Origin: DATDDB01 sp035260545 | Lineage (GTDB): Bacteria; Pseudomonadota; Gammaproteobacteria; Burkholderiales; Gallionellaceae | Length of the DNA stretch: 26,234 nt | NCBI GenBank assembly: GCA_035260545.1 | Contig: DATFUZ010000018.1 | Span: forward strand, 1 to 26,234 | Direction of reading: 5' to 3' | Shown here: in pieces, positions 10,503 to 17,534 of the stretch | How positions within the stretch are numbered: the stretch's first letter is position 1 | Layout of the letters: the number at the start of each line of letters is the position of its first letter | Translations under genes and position numbers: made by a program | The notes under the pieces: model-generated | What the model was told of the DNA's origin: nothing | The model's database searches: none | Seen by the model: the letters and a program-made list of their open reading frames with translations, nothing else

Positions 10503-11621
10503 ATGCTGGCATTCCTTGGCCTGTTCTTCCTGATATATGGCGGCCTGCATTGGTACGCGCTCGGCAAGGTGTGGCAGGCGCTCCCGCATACACTGGCGCT
10601 GGGTGCCGGATTGACGGCATGGGGCGTGCTGATGACGGGCGCGCCGCTCCTGATCTGGTTCCTGGTGAAGCACGAATGGCATGCGACAGCGGCGGTCGTG
10701 TCCTGGGTTGCGTATTGCTGGATGGGTTTCCTCTTCCTGTTCTGCTGTCTTGCGCTGGCCGTCGATGCGGCGGCTGCGTTGGCGGCGGCGCTGCACCTCG
10801 GGTGGCATCTCCGGGGCGCAGCCGCACTGATGGGCGTAGGTCTGTCCGCGCTGGCGCTCGCGGCTTATGGATTTTCCGAGGCGCGGGATGTCCGCGTCGA
10901 GCGGCTGACGGTGTCCACCCCCAAGCTCGCTTCGGGATCTTTGACCATTGCCCAGATCTCGGACCTGCACTTGGGCCTGATGCTGGGTCACCGCTATCTC
11001 GAACACGTGGTTGCGGTGCTGCGCGACGCCCGGCCGGACATGATCGTGGCCACCGGCGACATCCTGGATGGTCAGGGCGACGACCTGGCACCGCTGGCGG
11101 CGCAGTTTCGCCGGCTCGCGCCGCCGGACGGCATGTATGCCGTTCTGGGCAATCACGAAGGCTTTGCCGGGGCTGAGAATTCCGTCGCGTTCCTGAAAGA
11201 GGCCGGCTTCACGGTGCTCCGCGGCGAGGCGAGGGCGGCTGGCGGCATCATGCTGGCCGGCGTCGATGACCCTGCAGTGGGCCGGAAGGCGCGCCTCCCG
11301 CCGGCAGACCTGCGCCGGGAACTGGCGGCGGCCCGGCAGACTACCTTCATCGTGCTGCTCAAACACCAGCCGGTCGTCGACGATGAGCTCCCGTTCGACC
11401 TGCAGTTATCGGGACATACCCACGGCGGGCAGCTGTTTCCGTTCGGCCTGTTCACCCTGCTGGTGTACCACGTGCGCGCGGGGCTTTATCACTACGGCGG
11501 CGGGCGGATGCTGTACATCAGCCGCGGCACCGGCACCTGGGGTCCGCCCATGCGGTTGCTGGCGCCGCCCGAGATCACACTGATCAGCATACGCGGCGGC
11601 AAAGAGAAAGGTGCGCCCTGA
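10503..11621 (+). CDS. Membrane-anchored metallophosphoesterase (YkuE/YaeI-like)
   Basis: Product of 372 residues. Four hydrophobic helices span about 1-20, 31-54, 62-88 and 104-122, then a calcineurin-like phosphoesterase domain covers 145-365. The dinuclear-metal motifs occur in family order: Asp154/His156 (DLHLG), Gly185-Asp186 (GDILDG), Asn217-His218-Glu219 (GNHEG), His288 (KHQP) and His305/His307 (GHTHGGQ). All metal ligands are intact, so it should be active. Relatives act on phospholipid or UDP-lipid pyrophosphates, but the substrate here is not known. ggagagg 7 bases upstream supports the start. The DUF3300 gene follows 88 bases downstream on the same strand. Confidence 0.9.
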   Translation: MLAFLGLFFLIYGGLHWYALGKVWQALPHTLALGAGLTAWGVLMTGAPLLIWFLVKHEWHATAAVVSWVAYCWMGFLFLFCCLALAVDAAAALAAALHLGWHLRGAAALMGVGLSALALAAYGFSEARDVRVERLTVSTPKLASGSLTIAQISDLHLGLMLGHRYLEHVVAVLRDARPDMIVATGDILDGQGDDLAPLAAQFRRLAPPDGMYAVLGNHEGFAGAENSVAFLKEAGFTVLRGEARAAGGIMLAGVDDPAVGRKARLPPADLRRELAAARQTTFIVLLKHQPVVDDELPFDLQLSGHTHGGQLFPFGLFTLLVYHVRAGLYHYGGGRMLYISRGTGTWGPPMRLLAPPEITLISIRGGKEKGAP

Positions 11622-11709
11622 AACACGCCAACCGCAGGGGCGGGCGGCGCGTTAAACTGGACGTTGCGGGAAGCATGAAATACCACATGAAAACCGAAAA
11701 GGAGCTGGC

Positions 11710-13230
11710 ATGATGTTGGGCGCGATGACAATCAGACGAGGAACGGCGATCACACTCGCCGCCTTGATGGCATGCTGGCTGACCGGGTGCGCATCGGGCG
11801 ACACACCCCGGGCCGACGCCCCCGGGGCGGGCGCGGCGTCCGAGGGGTCGCGCGCATACGGCCAGGCGGAACTGGACCAGATGCTGGCCCCGATTGCGCT
11901 TTATCCGGACCCGCTGCTGTCGCAGATGCTGATGGCATCCACTTACCCGCTGGAGGTGGTTGAGGCGGCCCGCTGGTCGCGCGAGCACCCGGGCTACCGC
12001 GGCGACGAGGCGGTGAAGGCCGTGGATGACCGTGACTGGGATCCCAGCGTCAAATCGCTGGTCGCCTTTCCCCAAGTCCTCGATACCATGGACAGCCATC
12101 TGCAATGGACGGAAAACCTCGGCGACGCCTTCCTGTCGGAGCCGAAGCAGGTGATGAGGACCATACAGAAGCTGCGGCGCAAGGCATATAGCGCGGGCAC
12201 CCTGAGATCCAACCGTGAGATCACGGTGGTGGTGAGCGGCGATTATATCTATATCGACTTTGCCAGGCCCGATGTTGTCTACGTTCCATATTACGACCCG
12301 ACCGTGGTCTACGGCGTCTGGTGGTGGACGGACTACCCGCCCATGTTCTGGGCGCCTTGGTCTGGCTATTACGTTTCCGCCGGTTTTGGCTGGGGATCTG
12401 CGACTTACGTGTCGACCGGATTCTTCTTCGGCGATTGCGACTGGCGCCGCGGCCGCGTCGATGTGGCCAATGTGCACAATTTCTATTATGCGCCTGCGCG
12501 CATGAATCCGTCCGGCGCAGCTCGGTACGTGAATGCGGCGCCCGGCGCATGGCGGCACAATCCCGTGCACCGGCGGGGAGTGCCTTATTTCAATTCGCGG
12601 CTGCGGCGCGAATTCGGCAGGCCATACAATGCGGCCGGCCTGCGCGGCAACGGGGCACAACCGCGGGGGCCCGGCTATCAGGCCCCGGCCGTGAGGGCGT
12701 TCGGCGCACCGCGTGAGTGGAGCGGATACGGCGGCGGCACGGGCTCCGGTGGCGGGGGGCAGGGCTCGCAATTCGGGACGGGCGGCTCCTTTGCGGCACC
12801 AGGCGGGGTGCAGCCGGTGACGCCTTCGTCGGGCCAGCGGGGCATGCCCGCCGCACCGCAAGGCGGATGGACGCGCCAGGGCGGCGGCTCCGGCCAGCAT
12901 CCGCAAGGCTTCCAGGCACCGCAGCAAGGTTGGCGGCCGCAGAATGCTCCGTCGGCTCCGCCGGTGCAGCAGGCTCCCAGACCCGCGTCCGTTGGTGCAT
13001 CGACGGCGGGTGCCGGCGGCTGGCGGCATGAAGGGGGCTTGGGCGCGACGCCGGACCAGGGGCAGGGTGGCGGCGCCGGGGCTGGAGGAGGCGCTGGCGG
13101 ATTCGGCGGGGCCGGTGGAGGCGCTGGCGGATTCGGCGGGACCGGTGGAGGCGGCGGGTGGAGCGGCGGGGCCGGCAGTGGTGGTGGAGGCGGTGGCGGC
13201 GGCTGGGGCGGGCGCGGGCGTTTTCACTGA
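11710..13230 (+). CDS. DUF3300 domain lipoprotein with Gly-rich C-terminus
   Basis: Product of 506 residues. A signal peptide ends in the lipobox LTGC, with Cys27 as the predicted lipidated residue, so it is an envelope lipoprotein. DUF3300 covers about residues 50-270: the family opening DQMLAPIALYPDPLLSQMLM, then DPSVKSLVAFPQVL and VVYVPYYDPTVVYG, then an aromatic-rich stretch. The rest (about 290-506) is a disordered region rich in Gly, Gln and Pro that ends in near-pure Gly with repeats. aaaaggag upstream supports the start; ATG at 11713 and 11725 are alternatives. The function of DUF3300 is unknown. Gly-rich tails in this family may contribute to surface or assembly properties, which is inference. 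Confidence 0.88.
   Translation: MMLGAMTIRRGTAITLAALMACWLTGCASGDTPRADAPGAGAASEGSRAYGQAELDQMLAPIALYPDPLLSQMLMASTYPLEVVEAARWSREHPGYRGDEAVKAVDDRDWDPSVKSLVAFPQVLDTMDSHLQWTENLGDAFLSEPKQVMRTIQKLRRKAYSAGTLRSNREITVVVSGDYIYIDFARPDVVYVPYYDPTVVYGVWWWTDYPPMFWAPWSGYYVSAGFGWGSATYVSTGFFFGDCDWRRGRVDVANVHNFYYAPARMNPSGAARYVNAAPGAWRHNPVHRRGVPYFNSRLRREFGRPYNAAGLRGNGAQPRGPGYQAPAVRAFGAPREWSGYGGGTGSGGGGQGSQFGTGGSFAAPGGVQPVTPSSGQRGMPAAPQGGWTRQGGGSGQHPQGFQAPQQGWRPQNAPSAPPVQQAPRPASVGASTAGAGGWRHEGGLGATPDQGQGGGAGAGGGAGGFGGAGGGAGGFGGTGGGGGWSGGAGSGGGGGGGGWGGRGRFH
13087..13146 (+). repeat. Two tandem 30-bp units in the Gly-rich tail
   Basis: Two 30-base units, 13087-13116 and 13117-13146, differ at one base (13111 against 13141). 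A partial third unit follows. They encode a ten-residue Gly/Ala/Phe repeat at the end of the DUF3300 lipoprotein and keep the reading frame. Confidence 0.85.
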
Positions 13231-13261
13231 GTCTTGCGCTGCGCGCCGTTCGGGCATACAA

Positions 13262-13331
13262 GCCGGCGGATTTATGCCAAAATAATAAAATTGAAATTTT
13301 TCCGGCATTGCGCGCGGCCGAATCCGCCGGC
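13262..13331. repeat. Nested inverted repeats around an AT-rich core
   Basis: GCCGGCGGATT (13262-13272) is the exact reverse complement of AATCCGCCGGC (13321-13331). Inside lie ATGCC (13274-13278) against GGCAT (13304-13308), and an AT-rich core with AAAATT (13287-13292) against AATTTT (13295-13300). The element fills the gap between the DUF3300 gene and the kinase gene. It could end one transcript, form an operator, or be a small palindromic insertion. No -35/-10 pair at proper spacing was found within it. Confidence 0.55.
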
Positions 13332-13408
13332 AACCGCCGCCCGATCGCGTGATTGCCCGCCTGGGCCATCACGCAGCCGCCTTCCACCACCCGGAGTGTT
13401 CAGCAGAA

Positions 13409-14707
13409 ATGGAGCAGCCGCAAAGCATCGGAAAGTATGAGGTCATCAGGAAGCTGGGGCAGGGCGCCACCAGCACGGTCTATCTGGCCTACGATCCCTT
13501 TGCCGGACGTCAGGTGGCCATCAAGGTCATGAAACCGGATATCCTGAACGATCCCAAGAGCGGCGCCATCCACCGCAAGCAGTTGCTGAACGAGGCCTCG
13601 CTTGCCGGAAAACTCTCCCATCCGCACATCATTGCGATCTATGACGCGGTGGTGGAGGGCGAGGTCTGCTTTGTCGTTATGGAGTACGTGGGCGGCGGCA
13701 CGCTGGAGAAATACACCGAGCCCGACAATCTGCTGCCGATGAACAAGGTTGTCGAGCACATGTTCAAATGCTGCCGTGCACTGAACTATGCGCAATTCAA
13801 CGGCGTGATTCACCGCGACATCAAGCCGGCGAACATCCTGCTCACCGAGGATGGCGAGATCAAGATTTCAGACATGGGCGCGGCCATCGTCAAGACCAAC
13901 GTCGAGCACACGCAGATCAACGACATCGGCTCGCCGGCGTATATGTCGCCGGAGCAGATCGGCGGCGAGCTGCTCACCCATCAGACCGACATCTATTCCC
14001 TGGGCGTGGTCATGTATAGCCTGCTCACCGGCCGGCTGCCCTACACCGCAAAGAACCTTACAGGCCTGTTCTACCAGATCCTCAACGCGCAATACCCGGC
14101 GCCGCGCAGTCTGCGGCCCGACATTCCGGAGGCCCTGGAAAACATCGTGCTGCGCGCGATGAAGCGCAGCAAGGCCGAACGCTACCAGGACTGGAAGGAG
14201 TTGGGCAACGACCTTGCCGCGGCCGGGCACCTTGCCGGTGTGCAACAAGAAGAGGGCAAGCCGAGCGATGCGGAGAAATTCACCGTCATCCGCGACATGG
14301 AACTGTTCCGGGGTTTCACCGACACCGAGTTGTGGGAGATATTGCATATCGGAGAATGGTCGCGTCACCCGGCCAAGACCGTGCTCCTGCGCGAAGACGA
14401 ATTCGGCGACGACTTCTATGTGCTGATCGAGGGCAGCGTCAGTGTCACCAAGGGCAAGCGCCTGCTCAACGTGATCCAGAAGGGCGATTCCTTCGGCGAA
14501 ATGGCCTATATCAGCGGACAGGCCGTGCCGCGTTCCGCCACGGTCACCGCCAGCTCCGACGTGACGGTGATGCGCATTCCGCCGCAATTGCTGGCCAAGG
14601 CCTCGGACCATTGCCAGTTGAGTTTCAACGTGGCCTTCCTGCGCACGCTCGCGGACAGGCTGCGGTCGGTGGACGACCGCTTTGCCAAGGCCGTGGTGGC
14701 GAGCTGA
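13409..14707 (+). CDS. Ser/Thr protein kinase fused to a cyclic-nucleotide-binding domain
   Basis: Product of 432 residues with no membrane helix, so cytosolic. A Hanks-type kinase spans about 10-270: Gly-rich loop GQGATSTVY (17-25), ATP-anchoring Lys39 in VAIKV, catalytic HRDIKPAN with Asp137, then DMG (155-157) in place of the usual DFG, and GSPAYMSPEQI as the activation-segment end. A Crp-type nucleotide-binding domain spans about 295-420, with the phosphate-binding cassette FGEMAYISG (362-370) and Arg375 retained, so it can plausibly bind a cyclic nucleotide. Start at 13409 chosen because MEQPQSIGKYEVIRKLG begins the kinase fold directly; the frame is open further upstream. Which nucleotide it senses is not evident. 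It is convergent with the arginase gene. Confidence 0.93.
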   Translation: MEQPQSIGKYEVIRKLGQGATSTVYLAYDPFAGRQVAIKVMKPDILNDPKSGAIHRKQLLNEASLAGKLSHPHIIAIYDAVVEGEVCFVVMEYVGGGTLEKYTEPDNLLPMNKVVEHMFKCCRALNYAQFNGVIHRDIKPANILLTEDGEIKISDMGAAIVKTNVEHTQINDIGSPAYMSPEQIGGELLTHQTDIYSLGVVMYSLLTGRLPYTAKNLTGLFYQILNAQYPAPRSLRPDIPEALENIVLRAMKRSKAERYQDWKELGNDLAAAGHLAGVQQEEGKPSDAEKFTVIRDMELFRGFTDTELWEILHIGEWSRHPAKTVLLREDEFGDDFYVLIEGSVSVTKGKRLLNVIQKGDSFGEMAYISGQAVPRSATVTASSDVTVMRIPPQLLAKASDHCQLSFNVAFLRTLADRLRSVDDRFAKAVVAS

Positions 14708-14753
14708 AGGCGGCGCAAGGCCGTTCAAGACGTGCAGCGCGGCGGGCGCGCGG

Positions 14754-15626
14754 TCATTCTTCCAGCACCGCATCCAGCAGCCTGCCCGCGGCCGCCGCCG
14801 TCAGTTGCCGCCGGTCCCGGTGCGGGTTGTACTCGGCGATTTCCATGGCCAGCAGCGCGCGGTCTCCGTGCACGACGCGCAATGCGAATTCCAGGTCCAG
14901 GCGCAGCAAGCCGTCAGGCGCGGGGCTGCCCACGCCGGGTTCCTCGACCGGGTCGAGCGCGTCCAGGTCGATGCTGATGCCGTAGCCTGCTGTGCCGTTG
15001 CGGGCAATCGCCACTGCCTCGGCGAAGGTTGCCTGCAATCCGCGTGCGTGTACCTCCTCCATGCCGATGACGCGGACTCCGAGGGCTTTTAGCAGCGCGG
15101 CCTCGCCCGCCTCATAGCTGCGCACGCCCAGCAGGCACACATGTTCCGGGCGCAGCTTGGGCCCGGGAAACACCAGTTCCGTCAGTTCGGGTGCGCCGTG
15201 ACCCAGCAGGCAGGCCAGCGGCATGCCGTGCAGTGCACCCGTGGGGCTGGTGGCGAAGGTGTGGCTGTCCATGTGGGCGTCCACCCACACCAGGCCGAGC
15301 GGCCCTTGCAGCCCATGCCGCACGCCGCTCCAGGTGCCGACGGCGCAGCTATGGTCCCCGCCGACCACCAGCGGGAAGCTGCCCGCATTCAGTTCCTGCT
15401 CCACCCGGCGCGCCAACCGGCCGCACAGTTCGGCGACGGTTTTCACGCGCGGCGCATCGGTCAACGCCGGCCCGAGGATGTCACCCCACGAGACGGGCGC
15501 GGCCGCGCTGTCGAATACACCGAGTTCCCGCAGGGCTGCCGGGCCGTCGGCGCAGCCGGGGTCGCGCGCGCCGAGGCCGGAGGCGACCCCGATCACTCTG
15601 ACGGCCTGCGATGGGCGGGGGGACAT
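14754..15626 (-). CDS. Arginase family hydrolase
   Basis: Ureohydrolase superfamily enzyme, 290 residues; arginase splits arginine to ornithine and urea. All six binuclear Mn ligands are present: His92 (GGDHS), Asp116/His118/Asp120 (DAHMD) and Asp220/Asp222 (SIDLDALDP). Glu near 265 in MEIAEYNP matches the arginase guanidinium-contacting position. The loop after DAHMD reads SHTFATSPTGALHGMP, where classical arginases have INTPxTTxSGNLHG, so the residues that hold the amino-acid head group differ; a related guanidino substrate is possible. Start at 15626 leaves an 8-base gap to the upstream kinase-GGDEF gene, so the two are probably cotranscribed. The gene is convergent with the kinase at 13409. 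Confidence 0.87.
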   Translation of the reverse strand: MSPRPSQAVRVIGVASGLGARDPGCADGPAALRELGVFDSAAAPVSWGDILGPALTDAPRVKTVAELCGRLARRVEQELNAGSFPLVVGGDHSCAVGTWSGVRHGLQGPLGLVWVDAHMDSHTFATSPTGALHGMPLACLLGHGAPELTELVFPGPKLRPEHVCLLGVRSYEAGEAALLKALGVRVIGMEEVHARGLQATFAEAVAIARNGTAGYGISIDLDALDPVEEPGVGSPAPDGLLRLDLEFALRVVHGDRALLAMEIAEYNPHRDRRQLTAAAAGRLLDAVLEE

Positions 15627-15634
15627 GGGCCGCG

Positions 15635-17365
15635 CTATGCGCCGGAGGAAGCCGCCGCGCCCGCATTCGCCAAATGCTGCGCCTGTACTCGATGCATGGC
15701 ATTTTCGGCGCTCAGGAAAACCTCGGAGATCGACGCCGGCGCCTCGGTGAAGGTGGCGTAGCCTATGCTGGTGGCAACCGGTATTGCGGCTTCGGTCAGC
15801 CGGCGCGCGATGATCCCGGAAAGCTCCTGGCAATACGCTTCGCATTCCGCGCTGTCGGTGTCCGGCATCAGAATGGCGAATTCGTCGCCGCCGATGCGGG
15901 CAACGGTGTGCGACTGCCGGGCGCTTTCCAGCAGGATGGCGGACAGGGCCTTCAGCGCGCGGTCGCCGGCCATGTAACCCTGGGCTTCATTCAATTCCCT
16001 GAAATTATCGAGGTCCACGAACGCAAAGGAGAGCGCGCCGCCGGTGCGTCCGAGCTTTGCCAGCTCGGTCTCCAGGATGGATTCGAAGCTCAGCCGGTTG
16101 CGCAGCCCGGTGAGGCCGTCATGGGAGGACAGTTTGGCCACCTCCAGGAAGTTCTCCCGCGCGACGCGCGCCAGGTAGACCACGAAGAGGTCCGACGGAA
16201 TGAACAGGAAGGCAAGGGAAACGCGGGCATACAGCGGCAAAGTCTCGACTATCAGCACGAGGATTTGCAGCGCCAGCGAGACGAAGACCGCCAGGCGGAC
16301 CGTCGCGGTCCGTCCGGAATGAAAGGCGATCATAGCCAGCGGAAACAGGTAAACCAGGTGCATCTGGATGGTTGCGTTACGGCCGTCAGTGAGCAGGTCG
16401 GCGACGAAAATGAGCGCCATCGCCAGATGGCCGCCGACCACAACGGATGTTGCCGGGATCGCCCCCGGTGTGACGAGGTGCTTGAGTTGCCGGAAATGCG
16501 TGCCGCGGAGTTTGGGCTCGGACAGACCCATCTTCGCGCGCAACAGTTCTTCGCGGCATACGCGCAGATCCTTTTCGAGGTCGCGCGCGCTCTGGTAACG
16601 CGCGCCGGGGTTCTTTTCCAGGCATTTCAGCACGACGGCATCCAGCATTTCGCCGAGCTGGGAATTAAGGGCGCTCGGCGCGGGCGGGGCCTGGTGGACG
16701 ATCTGGTACATCAGTGAGGTGACCGTGTCTGCGGAAAAGGCGCGTTTCCACGTCAGCATCTGGTAGAGCACCACGCCCAGGGAAAAGATGTCCGAGCGGG
16801 CGTCGACCTGCTTGCCCTCGATCTGTTCCGGGGACATGTACAGGGGTGAGCCGATAATCAATCCCTCCTGGGTGAGGCCCAGCGGCGTCGCCATCTTGGC
16901 GATGCCGAAATCGACGATCTTCACGTGGTTATTGCCCAGCACCATGATATTCGAGGGCTTGATGTCGCGGTGCACCACCCCGCTCTGGTGGGCGTAGGAC
17001 AGCGCGGAGGCCACCTGGATTGCCATGTCCAGCACATCCTCGATGGAGAGGCGCTTGGCGCCGTCCAGGATATGCTGCAACTCGCGTCCTTCCATCAGCT
17101 CCATCGCGATGTAGGCCGTGTCTCCGCTTTCGCCGAGGTCATGGATGGTGACGATGTTGGGATGATTCAGATGGCCGGCGGCCTTGGCCTCCTGGTAGAA
17201 ACGCGCCTCGAACTGCTGCCGTTTCTCGGTCGTAAGCGCTTCGAGGTTGATGCACTTGATGGCGACGAAGCGCTCGATCAGCGGATCGTAGGCCTTGTAG
17301 ACGATGCCCATCGCGCCTTGCCCGAGTTCGGATTTGATTTCGTAACGGCCGAGGTGGCTTATCAT
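15635..17365 (-). CDS. Ser/Thr protein kinase - membrane - GGDEF diguanylate cyclase fusion
   Basis: Product of 576 residues. A Hanks-type kinase spans 7-265: GQGAMGIVY (15-23), Lys37 in VAIKC, HRDIKPSN with Asp134, DFG at 152-154, GSPLYMSPEQI. Four hydrophobic segments follow at about 304-325, 334-348, 356-373 and 381-398. A GGDEF domain spans 408-560 with an intact GGDEF at 492-496. Asn459 and Asp468 sit at the two guanine-contacting positions, which argues for c-di-GMP rather than a hybrid dinucleotide. The inhibitory RxxD I-site reads RQSH (483-486), so product inhibition is probably lost or weak. Start at 17365 is fixed by ggggagaagga. Both domains flank the membrane helices on the cytoplasmic side if four helices are right. 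The arginase gene follows 8 bases downstream. Confidence 0.95.
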   Translation of the reverse strand: MISHLGRYEIKSELGQGAMGIVYKAYDPLIERFVAIKCINLEALTTEKRQQFEARFYQEAKAAGHLNHPNIVTIHDLGESGDTAYIAMELMEGRELQHILDGAKRLSIEDVLDMAIQVASALSYAHQSGVVHRDIKPSNIMVLGNNHVKIVDFGIAKMATPLGLTQEGLIIGSPLYMSPEQIEGKQVDARSDIFSLGVVLYQMLTWKRAFSADTVTSLMYQIVHQAPPAPSALNSQLGEMLDAVVLKCLEKNPGARYQSARDLEKDLRVCREELLRAKMGLSEPKLRGTHFRQLKHLVTPGAIPATSVVVGGHLAMALIFVADLLTDGRNATIQMHLVYLFPLAMIAFHSGRTATVRLAVFVSLALQILVLIVETLPLYARVSLAFLFIPSDLFVVYLARVARENFLEVAKLSSHDGLTGLRNRLSFESILETELAKLGRTGGALSFAFVDLDNFRELNEAQGYMAGDRALKALSAILLESARQSHTVARIGGDEFAILMPDTDSAECEAYCQELSGIIARRLTEAAIPVATSIGYATFTEAPASISEVFLSAENAMHRVQAQHLANAGAAASSGA

Positions 17366-17421
17366 TCCTTCTCCCCGTATGCTGAAGCCGCCCTGCGGCG
17401 GATGCCCGTGTTGCGCAAGAG

Positions 17422-17450
17422 ATTGTAAGCCCGGTGGCGATGCCGTGCCA
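17422..17450 (-). promoter_or_regulatory. Candidate sigma-70 promoter for the kinase-GGDEF gene
   Basis: Read on the minus strand, TGGCAC (17445-17450) and TACAAT (17422-17427) are separated by 17 bases. The -10 matches the consensus at five of six positions and the -35 is weak. It lies 57 bases before the start codon at 17365, in the 169-base gap after sulP, and would let the kinase-GGDEF and arginase genes be transcribed apart from the transporter. Confidence 0.4.
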
Positions 17451-17534
17451 GCGGATGATGCGGCCCGCAAGAAGCGTTGCGAGCGCGCGGCTGCCTTGTG
17501 CGCAGGCAAAGGGACGGCCTGGGGCGTACGGGAG

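Noticed and set aside
13087..13146. Tandem 30-bp units considered as a CRISPR or mobile repeat
   Set aside because: They are in-frame repeats within the Gly-rich tail with no spacers.
11584..13308. 574-residue minus-strand open frame over the DUF3300 gene
   Set aside because: Low-complexity Arg/Pro/Ser translation arising from the Gly-rich coding strand.
17428..17450. TGGCACG resembling the -24 part of a sigma-54 promoter upstream of the kinase-GGDEF gene
   Set aside because: The matching -12 element TTGC is absent at the required spacing; a sigma-70 -10 (TACAAT) fits better.
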